Position numbers and translations under genes: made by a program. The notes under the pieces are model-generated. The model had not been told where the DNA came from. It worked only from the letters and a program-made list of their open reading frames with translations, and searched no databases. A stretch of DNA of 64,000 bases from Dioscorea cayenensis subsp. rotundata (lineage: Eukaryota > Streptophyta > Magnoliopsida > Dioscoreales > Dioscoreaceae), in contig NC_052473.1 of the NCBI RefSeq assembly GCF_009730915.1, forward strand, positions 17,070,100-17,134,099, given 5' to 3'. This document shows positions 1 to 11,994 of this stretch, piece after piece (position 1 is the first letter of the stretch; the number at the start of each line of letters is the position of its first letter).

Positions 1-465
1 TAATATTAGGCTATTAGCAAATAGTCATTGTTTTAAACTGTACAAAATAAACATTTCTTTCCAAAATATATATAAATTCCAATTCCCTAAACTTGGCTAG
101 TGTGGTTTTGTTTTTAACCTCGCACCAATCAAACAAACACTTTTTTTTCCCGATATATATATAAAACTGTCAAAAAAAATTTCCAATATTTTAGTTTTGA
201 TATATTTGGGGACCGGTTGAGTTAATTGTTTCCTAATTTGTAAAGTACATACTTGTCATATCAACTAAATTCAACAAAGACATGACACAGAATTAATATG
301 ATCTAGAAACTTGCCACAGTTATGTGGCTGGGATATTATCTCTCTTTCTATATTTTACTTACATATTTATATATATTTTTTTATAGTAGACGACAAACAC
401 TCTGAATCAATCTAGATTAATTTCGATTTAGTTCTACTTTTGAATCTACAATTCAAATTTTTAAC
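1..465. other. AT-rich intergenic sequence
   Basis: There is no convincing reading frame or RNA gene here. The stretch is AT-rich with short runs of alternating TA. Its last eight bases (458-465, tttttaac) are the left target-site duplication of the hAT element that follows. Confidence 0.6.
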
Positions 466-1227
466 CAAGATTTTCAGACCCGGACTGGGCATCGATCGGG
501 AAAAGATTAGGGGTCAGGGGTCGAGGGGTTCAACTGGGTTTAACCAGGGTTCAACCAGAATCAACAATTATTATTAAAAATAATTTAAATTTTAGTTATA
601 CATGATTAAAAAATCAAATATTAAAAAATAAAAAAAATAAAAAAATTAAAAACATAACTTTTAAAACTTTAAGCAAGTATTCTATATAAATAAATATTAA
701 AGTACACCACATTCAAAATGTGAAATACACTTATACACTTATACACCAAATAACATAAAAATAAACTAGTACAAAATTAATTGAAAAACATAAAAATAAT
801 CAACTACGAAATAAACAACTAAGAAATCTATAAAAAAAACATAAAAATATTCAAACTTCATAAATTCAAATACATCAAATACTATAAATATAAACTGGTT
901 CAAATCTCCATAAATCAAAATATAACTATGAAATAAACAACTAAATAATCCATAATTATAAACAATTAAATAATCTATAATTGAATACCTTTTGTTTACA
1001 CTTTTACATTTAAACCCCCGAAATATTAATATATTATAACATATAATAAAAAATTAAAAAAATTGGAAAAACCCGGGTTGGTGACCCGGCCGGGTCACCG
1101 GGTCACCGGTCCAACCGGCCGGGTTACCGGTTTAATCCCGGTTTTAATAAAATCCGGGTTTATATATTGGACGGGACGGTTTGAAAGCCCGGGTCCGGAT
1201 CAATCCGGTCCGGGTCTGAAAACATTG
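466..1227. mobile_element. Non-autonomous hAT-type element with 8-bp target duplication
   Basis: The left end reads caagattttcagacccgg and the right end is its imperfect inverse, ccgggtctgaaaacattg. The element is flanked by a perfect 8-bp direct repeat, tttttaac, at 458-465 and 1228-1235. Eight-base duplications and CA...TG ends are typical of the hAT superfamily. The two ends are rich in CCGG-type motifs (about 475-560 and 1070-1220), while the middle is plain AT-rich DNA with no transposase. The short frame at 1063-1269 lies on the terminal repeat and is not a gene. A relative lies at 4777-5308. Superfamily is inferred from the duplication length and ends only. Confidence 0.85.
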
Positions 1228-2491
1228 TTTTTAACAATAGCGGTGGTTCCAATTCTAGTTCAGTTATGATAAATTAAAGGATATCAAAATAAATTATATA
1301 TTATTATATTATATGTAATATAATTTTTATTTAAAATTTTAAAAATAAAACGTGTGATTTGGTTCCGGTATTTAGCTTGCAAGAACCTTTAACAGAAACC
1401 CGATTGAAATTGCTTGTTTTGATTTCTTCAAAAGTTGCAGAGTATATACATATTATATATATATATATATATACAGGCACATGCATGTATTGTTTTCAAA
1501 GTATATATCATCATAATTCGAATGATCTAGAAACTTGACGTAAATTTGTGTGGCTTGGATCAATATATCAACTCATGCCACTAAAACACTATAACTCTCT
1601 TTTAAACGGCCATAATAGTAATTATTCATTTCTTTGAGGTACATCGGCACCAAAAAAAAAATATCCTATTTGGTAAACACAAATTTCATGATTTGTGATA
1701 ATGTTCAATTTAAAATATCATTTATGATATGGTTGTCGCATTAAATTTTTTTTAAAGAATAGTTTCTCATAAATTTTTTAATTGTTTCAATCACACAAGA
1801 TTTTAAAAAATAGAGTTAAAAAAAGGGAATAAAATCAGGGTATTGGTGTTCAGATTGAGTATGTAATTATCTACATTAATTAGGATATGAACACCAGTTT
1901 TAATTTATTCAAATTGATGTTCAATCTCAACATACATACACAAACAAACTCCCTAACAAAAGCATTTCTTTTACACAAATTTATCATTAATCATTAAAAC
2001 AATCATATATATTTACATCTTAGACATTAGAAGAGAGTCAAACTCTTGATGTTCGGCATAGTCGTCATTGAGATAGTATTTAAACAATCACTCCAATAAA
2101 ACCATTTGGTACAAATAACATGTGACACCAAAATATCTCAAATTACACATTAACAAACCTAAACACACAAACACAATTAATAAGTCTTGAAAGAAACAAA
2201 ATCCAAGAACACTACATTCATGCATGGGTAGAAGACAAGCACATAATTAATTAATCCTGAAACACAAACACAATAATAACTTTATGCATGAAAGAAAAGA
2301 TCAGAAATCCTTCTTCCATTGATCCAAAGTTCAAACACATGAAAAACCAGACAAATAAATATTAAATATATTCACAGCACTCTAGTGCATGCATGCAAAA
2401 GGCAATAATGTCCAAACAACTGAAATTCCTACTAACAATTAATGACTAGCTAGACATAAAACTGAAATATATGAAACTTAGACATATATGA
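1228..2491. other. AT-rich intergenic sequence
   Basis: No gene is visible. The stretch contains a TA microsatellite near 1454-1472 and AT-rich sequence. The part from about 2200 to 2491 probably includes the 3' untranslated region of the DUF7086 gene, which is transcribed leftwards. Confidence 0.5.
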
Positions 2492-3178
2492 TCAGACATT
2501 ATAAGGGCCGGAAGGATCCAACTGTTTGCAGAGAGCAAGATAAGTGAGATAAAGGACTCGGTCCTTAGCGCCAGTGCGGTGATTCCTGGTGTGCTTGCAG
2601 AAGTATTTGAGTTGCTCCAAAGTGCAAAAACCAAGGTTTTGACCAAGAAGCAAGGAGAGCCAGTTGATGCTGCGTTTCTTAGGGCTGATACAAGGTTTAA
2701 GGGACTTGGGTTGAGAGCAAGAAGGGCACGTAAGGTAAGGAGGGTTTAACCATGCATGGGGAGCACGGTCATGCATGGCATGTTTGTTGTCACGTATGAA
2801 GGTGGAGAGTTCTTGGAAACAGGGTTGAAGTTGGTAGGTGATAGGGTGGTGAGTGTTGCAGTGGCGGCATTGCATGGTGTCAGAGATGGTGGTGCGGTTG
2901 TTGGAGATGAGGAAGGAGAGAGGGTGAATGGTGGCACGGAGATTGGTGGACCATGGATAGGGAGGTTCAATGGTGGATGGTGGAGATGAAGGAGTGTTGT
3001 TACGGCGAGAATGAGAACGGGGAGTTTCTTGATTGAGATGGAGAGGAGTAACGGTAGTAATAGTAGGAGAAGGAGAAGGAGTAGTGGAGGAAGAGGCATT
3101 GGTATGGGGAGTTGGAAGGGAGAGAGATAAGGCAAGATCAGGGTCACCTTTGTCATCAACGTTGTTGTTGTTGGCCAT
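2492..3178 (-). CDS. DUF7086 domain protein, 228 aa
   Basis: This is an intron-less minus-strand gene of 228 codons plus TGA stop (2492-2494). The frame is open further upstream to 3349, but the first codons there would encode leader-like hydrophobic and poly-Ser sequence. I chose the ATG at 3178 (MANNNN...) because it follows the leader. Residues 1-80 are low-complexity Ser/Thr/Pro. The conserved part begins around YPWSTNLRATIHPL, then a CRHC pair, a PHAWLNPPYLTCPSC segment, and a C-terminal basic helix region (FCKHTRNHRTGAKDRVLYLTY). That order is the plant-specific DUF7086 pattern, whose two Cys pairs suggest metal binding. Its function is unknown. An ALSLSL segment near residue 20 looks like an EAR-type repression motif, but this is only suggestive. 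Confidence 0.85.
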   Translation of the reverse strand: MANNNNVDDKGDPDLALSLSLPTPHTNASSSTTPSPSPTITTVTPLHLNQETPRSHSRRNNTPSSPPSTIEPPYPWSTNLRATIHPLSFLISNNRTTISDTMQCRHCNTHHPITYQLQPCFQELSTFIRDNKHAMHDRAPHAWLNPPYLTCPSCSQPKSLKPCISPKKRSINWLSLLLGQNLGFCTLEQLKYFCKHTRNHRTGAKDRVLYLTYLALCKQLDPSGPYNV

Positions 3179-3332
3179 TGATGATGATGATGATGATGAT
3201 AGAAGAAAATGAAGAAGAAGAATGGAGAAGAAGAAGATGGGTTTGTTTAGAGGAGATGGAGGAGGGAAGGTGAGGTTTATCAAGAAAGGGAGAAGGAGAG
3301 AAGACAAGATATATAGGGAGAGACAAAGAGGA

Positions 3333-3341
3333 GATATATAG
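3333..3341 (-). promoter_or_regulatory. Candidate TATA box of the DUF7086 gene
   Basis: On the minus strand this reads tatatatct, about 155 bases before the chosen ATG. A second TATA-like run lies at 3309-3316. Either would give a leader of about 100-130 bases. Motif only; the start of transcription is not visible. Confidence 0.4.
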
Positions 3342-4448
3342 AAGATCATGTATAGAGTGAGGGTTTCTTGGATAGGGAGTGAGGGAGTTGGTTAGTTTTT
3401 CAAAAGATTTTGTTTTGATAGTTAATTAAATGAAAAACTTCTTCCTTATTAAAAACAAAAAAAAAGATAGAGAGTGAAAAAAAAAATGTGTTTAAGTTTA
3501 ATTAATACCATTGATCCCCGGTCTTATTTACATATACTCTTACACAAGTTTTTCATGTTTTTTTATATGGCTATTAATAAAAATTTGTGAAGTATTAAAA
3601 TTTTTTTTTAAAATTGACTCGTAATATTTAATGTAATTTTATACCTTTTTAATGAGCAATGAATGAGGAAATATTTTTTGGGAAACGTAATATATCAAAT
3701 AAAAGATAATAATTAAAATAGAATAGGAAACTAATGAAATATTGATGGATTTTTAATAAGGGGTAATTTTAGAAAGCTATACAAATTTTTATTAGTTTGA
3801 TATTACTAACTAAGTTTAACTGATTTTTTTAATCTGCTTGAATTGGTTAGAGCAGACAAGTGGACATGTAAATAGAGCAAGAGGATAGTAATAATTAGTT
3901 ACATGGAAAGAGATAAAAAAGTTAGGATTTGAGTTAGGGTTAGGGCAAGAGAGTGGTCTTTGTACATTGAACTGAGAAGCCAAGGGGCACAGCATGCATT
4001 TAAAAAGGAAAGACTAGTTCCCAAAATCAAGCAAATTCCCATGATATTAAAACCATTTCCTTTTAACTCTCCTAAATATTTGGACTTCTGTTATGTCATT
4101 TAATAACACAATTTTACTTTTTTTGTAAATAAATTAATTGCAGTATTATTTATTACATGTATATATTTCAAAATTTAATTTTTCATAACCTTATCTTTAA
4201 GCCAAGGAGACAGAGGATGAGTTGATTCTTCTAACAACCTTCCTTAACCTCTTGATCCTAAATTTTAGCTTCTCATGTAACTAATTAATCCACTTTTTGT
4301 AACAATTTTTTAAGTGTATTTTCTTAATAATTTTTCTAATATATATTTTCATGTTTATTTTACTTGTGGATATTTAATATATATATATTGATATTTGAAG
4401 CTGATCTGCAAAACTGAAATCACCATGAGGCAAGGGAGCAAAATTATG

Positions 4449-4489
<41 letters not shown>

Positions 4490-4776
4490 GAAATTTGTTG
4501 TGAAAATTATCATATATTTATTCTCAAAAGTTATATATGTATATATATATATATATATTTAGTTATTTATTTCAAAATTCTAGATTTGAGGAAAAGAAAT
4601 CCCATTGGTCCAATCTTAATTGGGTTGTTTTTTATGATTAAGGGCATATAATTGAAGATTAAGTTCAATTTCAAAGACATGGAACAGTTACGCACTATAT
4701 CAATGGTTAAAAATCTTGAAACATTTTGTTGAGATTTAATAAAATTTTAAAAACCACTACTTAACGTAGTGGTATG
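3342..4776. other. Intergenic sequence with CT microsatellite
   Basis: I see no coding sequence. The stretch holds a pure (TC)n run at about 4450-4486 and a TA run at about 4540-4558. A short ttagggttaggg at about 3930 is too brief to be telomeric. The last eight bases (4769-4776) are the likely left target duplication of the next element. Confidence 0.55.
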
Positions 4777-5308
4777 CAATGTTTTATAAACCAGATCAGA
4801 CCGGCTGGTTCAACCAGTTAAATCGGAACGGATGGTTCTTTTATTTCTTTTAAAATTCTAAAATTTTAAAATTTTAAAATTAAATCCGGTTCCAAAAACA
4901 AAAAGCAAGATATTATATAGTTGTATTTTATTTTATTTCTCATTTTTTATCGTTGTTTTTGTTGTTGTTGTATTCTTATATTTTATTTAACTTTTTATTT
5001 TTGAATATTTATTGTATGGTTGTATCTTGTATATTTGTACTTTGAAAAATTCAATATTATATAGAATTGACACTTTGTGACCTTATAAAGGCAATATAAC
5101 TTTGTAATATGTATTTTGTAATTTTTAAATTTTTTCCTTATTTTTTAAATTATTTTTTACTTATTTTAAAAATTTTAAGAATTTTAAAATTTTATTTATT
5201 TGAAAAATATTAAATCCGGTTGAACCGTCCAGCACAACTATTCAACCGGTTGGACCATGAACTGGTTACTTAACCGGGTCGATAAACGATCTGATTTTTA
5301 AAACATTG
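4777..5308. mobile_element. Second hAT-type non-autonomous element, older copy
   Basis: The left end caatgttttataaaccagat matches the inverse of the right end, atctgatttttaaaacattg. The ends carry the same CCGGTT-rich blocks as the element at 466-1227. The flanking 8-mers are gtggtatg (4769-4776) and gtaatatg (5309-5316), agreeing at six of eight positions, as expected for an aged target duplication. The interior is AT-rich and non-coding. Confidence 0.7.
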
Positions 5309-8300
5309 GTAATATGTTACTTGGATAGTGAATGGGTTGACTCGGGATCGAATTCCTAGGTCAGCAGTACTGTTATAGTATTGTGCATATGCTGAATACA
5401 GTATAGAAAAATACAGTAGCGATACTGTTCATGGGCATGCACATGGTAGAAATCTAATTGCCCCATGTGCTTCTGGCCAAGTTAATAAATCTATAAAGAG
5501 TCGTTAAGCTCACCGGAACTAGTGCACTCTGTACCTGTCTGTCCCTTGACACCCCATCATGCGGCGACACTTGTCGCCTTTGTAAAAAAAAAATTAAGCA
5601 TAACTATTAAATTTTTTTATTTGCTTATGTACTATTATTTTTAAAAATTTTATGTGAAATTCTAGAATAAACTTCTTTATAAAAAAAATAAAATAAAGGA
5701 GGGCTCACTATTGCATGGTAGATGATTATTTTGTAATGGGTGAACAATAAATTAATTTAATCTAAAAAAAATTATTTGTGCATACATCACTATTTTTAAA
5801 AATTTTATATGAAAATCTACAAAAAATTTTAAAAAAATTATAGCCGTTTGGTTTATTGACACATGAAGGTTGGTTCAAAACTTATCTGACATAGGTAGAG
5901 TACGCAAGTGTTGTAAAACTTAGTTTCTTTTGTGTATTCATTTTTGACACATAACTTATTTATATTTATTAAAATAAATAAAAAAAAGGGTTTACTATCG
6001 CATCCTACACAATTACTTTATGATTGATAAATATTAAATTAATTTAATCCTAGAAATAACTAAGTGACGTGATATATTGACTTTATTTAAAAATATCTTG
6101 ATTTTTTATTTATAAATGGAGAAAAAATTTAGTAGATTGATGGATGAAAGCAAATGACTTGTAAACTGTATAAATAAATATAATTTTTATAAGAATATAT
6201 TAGCTATTATTTATTTTTAAAAAATATATAAATAAATATGATTTTTACGACAGTAATATATAATATATATTTTTACTGAAATGTTATCAATGTGTCTTTC
6301 TAGTTCATACCCAATTTTGAAAAACCAAATTTTTGAAAAATAAAAATTTTTAAATAGAAGTGGGCATTAAAAACTGAAAATCAAAATACCGAACTAAAAA
6401 ATTTGGTTAACCGAACGTCTGAACGATATGGTCTAATTTAAGTCAAATATTCAAAAATTCGGATTTTATGGTTATTACATAAAGTTGGCTCAAAAATGAA
6501 CTGAACTGATTATAATAATATGATATATATTATATATATTTAAAGTAATTTTGAAAATAGTATTATTAAAATAAATAATTATTAAAAAAAACTCTTTGCC
6601 TAAAATATATTCATAAAACTAACTCTATACCTCTTTAATTCATTCACTGCCATTATTCAACTCATATAATGTTAACTATCAAATATTTGGCAAATGAAGA
6701 AACGTTTAAGGATTAGGTCCTTTTTAATAGACAATAAAGTACATGATTTTGTGGATTGACTAAATTCGAAGGTATTTTATGTTTATGTGTATTAGTAACT
6801 TGTGCTAGAGGATAAGGTTTTCTCACCAAGATTTTTTTACATATATAAAAATGAACCATAAATTAATTTTTAATTACTCATGTTTTTAAGTGCTCGCAGG
6901 TTTATGAATTTCATTAGGGTAAGTATCTCGTTAATTATTTCAGATTTTACTAGGGGAACTTATGATTAAGAATAAATACAAAGGAGAGATAAAATTAAAA
7001 AAAAGTTTTATTAATTTTATAAAACAACAAATACATGAATTTTACTAAATCTTTACTAGAAAAGTAATGTTATTCATCACGAATAGTTTGCACAAAAAAT
7101 CACACGAATACTAACTTCAGAACTAGGGTTACTAATCCCAGAGCTGGGAATGTTAACTCCAGTTTTGGGGTTAGTATTCATGTTAGATTTTTTTGAAAGC
7201 TATTTGTAATGATTAGCATTTCTCCTACTAGAATTACTAAGACCAAGATACTATTTTTTTTTTTTAATTTTCTTTCATCTACCCATGATTTAAGCCCCTT
7301 CAATTATTATAAGTATCAAGTGTTTCTAGTAAATTACAATGATCACCTCATTAATTTTAAGCTTTAACTTTTGTTAGCATCAAAAGACAAGAACGAGTGT
7401 CCTTGGAGATGAGTAGCCACTCCAACATTGTTTTAGTCACAGTTTAACTTGATGTAAGAGTGAGAGGGAGGCGCAATGGTAACAAGAAATGGAAGAATAA
7501 TATATATACAAATGACAATTATTAATTTTTTTTAAAAACAAATATAAATAAGATGAATGGGTCACATAAGCTAATGGACATCATCAGACAAAGGTAGATA
7601 AAGAATAACAGGAAAGGTTATATAGGTTCATGCCAGAGCTATAACATTATTCTCATAAAAATTTCATACCGAGTGCTATTTTAATCATTATTGATTTATT
7701 TTTAACAATATTACTTTTTAAAAATGGCTCTACATAATTTAATTTTGTAAGATTATATGATTGCTATGCAGTGTTTATAGGGTAAGTTTTGAATGGCATA
7801 TGTTTCAATTATCATGTGAAAGACTTGTATTTATATATATATATATATATAGATAAATCATAATTTATTAAAATAAAAATATGATAAAAAAACACAATAA
7901 AATGGATATAGACAAAAATAACCTAAACAAAACAAACAAAGATCCACTAAAATTGCAAGAGTACAGCAAAATACATCACTAAAGAAGAAGACACAAAAAC
8001 TAGACTAAGGATATCTATTGTACAGTGGAAGCTCAGGCCTAGCAAAACTGAGGCTATGTCAAATAACGGGATGGTTTCTTACAATTTATCTTTTTTTTTT
8101 GTCCACCGAGATTGCATTAATCCATGCAATTAGTATATCACTAATTTTGCAAATTAACGAAAGATAAGAAGAAGATATGCATGAGAAAATTGTGATTATT
8201 TCTTTTGATCCATAAATTTCAGCAAATTGCTCTGATGAGAAGACCGTTAAGACTCGCTAGATTAAGCAGACACCCTCCCATAGTTCTGCTTAACCAACAA

Positions 8301-8815
8301 TGCGTACCCCCATCATTCAAAAAATTATAAAAGGATTTAATTGTAAACAACTCATTCTTATCCTACTGCTAGACCCTAGTATTTGAACAATCGGTCAATA
8401 AATTGGGAAGAAGACTATGCAAAAAACCGTGAGATCAACATAATTGAATGGCATAGCGGTAGTAAAAAAACTCATGAACAGTGATCTCAGGGTGTAGTCA
8501 CAGATGAAAAAGAGGTCAAGTCAGATATCTTTGGGCACGTTGCCCTCAACCTATCTATCCAACCAAAACACAGCTGATTTAATTTTAATTTTTATTATTT
8601 TCATTAGATTATAGATCTTATTTAATTTTTAAAAAACAATATCACATTGTTTTTATTAACATGATTTTTCTATGAATATGAAAAAAAAAACTTTTTAAAA
8701 TAATTAATTTTTAAAATAAAAAATATAGATACATCCATGTCAGCTAATAGTGCTAAATTGCTGAATGCTGTTCGGAAATGCACAGCTGATCCGTGACATC
8801 TTTCTTCGTTTTCTC
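5309..8815. other. Long AT-rich intergenic region with repeat remnants
   Basis: There is no supported gene. About 5610-5760 and 5770-6060 share diverged direct-repeat segments (for example atttttaaaaattttat and aattaatttaatc). About 6360-6480 contains motifs such as aaccgaac typical of decayed plant MITEs, but I cannot find a matching right end. A TA microsatellite lies near 7832-7850. About 7855-8560 has a less AT-rich composition and a poly-T run near 8090, possibly an old retroposon fragment; I cannot assign it. Confidence 0.45.
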
Positions 8816-8822
8816 ACACCAC

Positions 8823-8830
8823 TATAAATA
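8823..8830 (+). promoter_or_regulatory. TATA box of the MPS1/PRD2 gene
   Basis: A canonical tataaata lies 75 bases before the ATG at 8905, followed by a C/T-rich stretch suited to a short leader of about 50 bases. Confidence 0.6.
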
Positions 8831-8904
8831 TCTCTAGTCCAAAATCCAAATGCTCTCGTTCCCGCGCCCTCTCCACTCGCTCACAATCCCTGTCTCTTTG
8901 CGCC

Positions 8905-11900
8905 ATGGATTTCAACCCTAGCTCGAGCTCCACCTCCGATCCTTCCTCCCTGAAGCTCGCCATTGCCATCGCCTTGCTCCGCTCCAAGAACCTCAACTTC
9001 TCTTCATCCCATTCCGACGCCCAGCGCTGGAGGCAAAAGGTATTTCCCCAATCTCCATTTCTCTTCATCGCAAACACTTGTCCGAAATTCTGATCTCGTT
9101 GTCTTATCCAGGCGAAAGAACGGAAACGGGAGATCCAGCGATTGCGAGAGGAGTTCAAGCAGCTTGAAGGTTTTGATTTCTCGCTGATTTGCTCTGTTTT
9201 CTTGGAGGAGGACATTGTGGTTTTGATTTTTGATTTTAATCTGGTTTTTTTAGATGGTATTAGAGCGGAGGTTGTGCCTCAGATCGCTGCTTGTAGATGC
9301 CATTTCTTTGATGATTGTGGAAAGCTGAGCCCTAGATCGGGGCAGATTGGGCGTGAGGGTCTCTGGATCGATGAGGTCCTGAGGAGGAGATTCTTGAGAC
9401 TCAGTATAATGTTCTTATTTTATATTTTTTAATATACTTTTTAAAAAAAATTTTAATTAGGGTTGTTGAAGTGAGTTGGAATGGTGTGTGTGGTTGCCAG
9501 TGCGATGGAAGGAGAGGAGGAGAAAGTTGGATGACTCCGTTCGGAAAAGGCATTTTATTGGTAAATAGGATAATGGTCAATTGTTGTTTGTAAATGGTTT
9601 GTTATCACAGCCCTTTGTTTAAGTTATTGATATTCTTTGCTTTTTGCTGCAGAGTTAAATAGCGAAGATGAGATTGGAAAACTCAACACATCAATTGATT
9701 TCTTAGTGGAACTCAGCAATGGCAAATTTGTAAAAGCCAACTGCATTTACAATATGATTTGTTTCCAAAAAGGATTGTGTTATATTCCATTTTCCTTATT
9801 GTAGGTCGAAAATGATTTTTCATTCAGAGCACTCTCTCATCAAGCTGTGGACTTCATTTTAGGTAACTTACACATTCTGTTTATGCAAATATGATGCATG
9901 TCTGGTTATGCTGAACCATGAATACATGCTATTTGGATGTAACATTTACATTTTGTGAATACTTCTAAGGGAAGGCTATCTTATTTTTTAGTTGGAAAAT
10001 AAAAGGAAAGTAGAAGTTTTAAATTTCTCTTATGTACAGGGTTTACGTTGCCATTGTTGTATTGCGGGAAGTCATTTTTGAACATTGTGCCTTTGTGATG
10101 CCAAAATATAAACTTTCTTGATTTAACCTTTCTTGCTCACACTGTTTTTTGGGCCAAATTCGTTATTTCTAACTTCGTTCTTTGAAGCCTCGTTGAGGAA
10201 TTTGTTGTCCTTGGAGAAGGAGAGTGAGGTCATTGAAGAAATGATAACTGGGTTGATTTTGAATATGACTCAAAGAATGTGCACCGCCACAAATGAAGGT
10301 AGTATTTTGATTTGCACATGATATGGGAGAATATCCCCAATTATTTGTGCTCACGTCCAAATATTTTAACTGTTAGTCCTTTCAAGCCTGAACAAGTAAC
10401 TGATTTATTTTTCTTCCTTTTCTGTTATTCACCTTCCATGTGGTTGAGTGTTGTGTAAAAATAACCAAAAATAACCTTAGAATAATGCCCTTGAAATATT
10501 GAATCTTCCCCTTGAGGCTATCTTATTGTTGGTTAAATTTGAATATTACTCTTGGTGTTATACTTTCATATAAATTATTGCAATCTTCAGAAGGGCAAGA
10601 GTTCTATTACACAAAAAGCGGGTTTATAAGCATAAAAGTTCTAATGTTATTGGGGTTTAACTTATGAATTGCATTATGATATGGAAAAAAAGGCACGCTC
10701 TACATACAATCAATTTGGATGAGTTATTACTGTTTATCCTTCTTCTTTACTGCAATTACCTGAATTTCAGTTTGTGTAAATTTGTGTGGTAACCTGTTTA
10801 ATGTCCATAATCTTGTAAATTTATATTGTTATTTATTCAGAAATATGTAGGTTTCTTGCCAAATAATTAGTCTCACTGCTATCTTATACTACTATGGGTA
10901 AGTAGCTAGATCTCCATGCTTTTGCGTTTGCTTCTTTCCTTTTGTTGTTTTCTTGTTCAGAATCACTTGCTTCTGCTACTGATGCTGACTTCTGTGTACA
11001 ACACCTGATACGAAAGCTTGGAGATGAGCCTTTTATTGGTCAACGTGTAGTCCTTGCAGTCTCTCAAAAAATTTGTATTCAAGTAGATAGCCTGCTCTTA
11101 ACAGATCCATTTGATGATGCTTACCTTGGTGCAAATGACAGCATGTTTTTGATGTGAGTTTTTAAAATGGATCTTATAATTATGCTTTGTTGAGTGATTT
11201 CACTTATAAAACCATTGCATGTGTTCTTGTTGCAAAACAGGATTCAACTTATTGAGTTCTTGATATCAGATTATTTGTCCATATGGACAGCCAATGAAGA
11301 TTTTGATTGGAGTGAGTATCTCTCTAATAATAACATTAATTTCTGTTTAATGTCAGGATTTGAAATTTTGAACTATCCTTCGATGTCAGAATGAATGGCT
11401 TAACAACTAGATAATTACTGATGGAACATAAATATGGACTCATTCCTTTTCAAAACTGTGTAGCTAAATAACCATGCTTTGATCATGTTCTTGTTTAGGA
11501 TACCTTAGGCATCCTTTTGTTCATCCACCAATAAGAGCTTTATGTTTCTCATAAGATTTTAGATCAGTTCTACATGTGAAGTCAAAATTTAAAGTATTAG
11601 CATTATTTTCATTTCTCTGTAGAAAATTCCTAATATGATTCTTTTTTCCTATGAAGCATTCACTCCTCAAACTCAGATATAAGAAATCAATTCTGTTAAG
11701 AATGAAATTTTTTTCATCATTTCCATTTGATTTTTGTAGATAAAATAGTTATGTTGGCTTTCATACTGAGATAGTATGGTTGCTGGTTTTTCCTCACCCT
11801 TAAACGCAGGGTTGCTTGAGGAGTGGACGAGATCAGTCCTACAGGCCCGCAATGCCCTGGTACTTCTGGAGAGCAGGAACGGTCTATATGTTCTCTTCAT

Positions 11901-11994
11901 TGAACGAGTTATTAGAGAAATTGGAAAACAATTGGGTCCACTTCAACAACAAGGGAAGCTCAACCTGGACATCCTGTCCAACCTACATTTCTAA
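8905..11994 (+). CDS. MPS1: MULTIPOLAR SPINDLE 1 / PRD2 homologue, 365 aa, ten exons
   Basis: Ten exons join in frame: 8905-9039, 9112-9169, 9254-9403, 9501-9560, 9653-9729, 9805-9862, 10188-10298, 10961-11153, 11241-11311 and 11810-11994. Every junction is GT-AG. The predicted 365-aa product starts MDFNPSSSS, then LKLAIAIALLRSKNLNF and a basic coiled-coil segment (AKERKREIQRLREEF). It ends with an EEWTRSVLQARNALVLLESR block and stops at 11992-11994. This matches the plant MPS1/PRD2 family (Arabidopsis At5g57880 by memory), required for meiotic double-strand break formation and, in some reports, bipolar spindles. The start follows a GCC-ATG-G context. The protein would be nuclear. No frameshift or premature stop was found in the reconstructed exons. 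Family assignment rests on recognition of conserved blocks, without alignment. Confidence 0.85.

Noticed and set aside
1063-1269. Short plus-strand frame of 68 codons
   Set aside because: It lies on the CCGG-rich terminal repeat of the hAT element and has no protein-like features.
2756-2989. Plus-strand frame opposite the DUF7086 gene
   Set aside because: Antisense shadow of the coding frame.
3925-3952. ttagggttaggg, telomere-like motif
   Set aside because: Fewer than two full plant telomere units and no array.
5345-5440. gggatcgaattccta and actgttcatgg motifs, possibly tRNA-like or an LTR relic
   Set aside because: No acceptor stem or anticodon arm can be drawn, and no matching second LTR is present.
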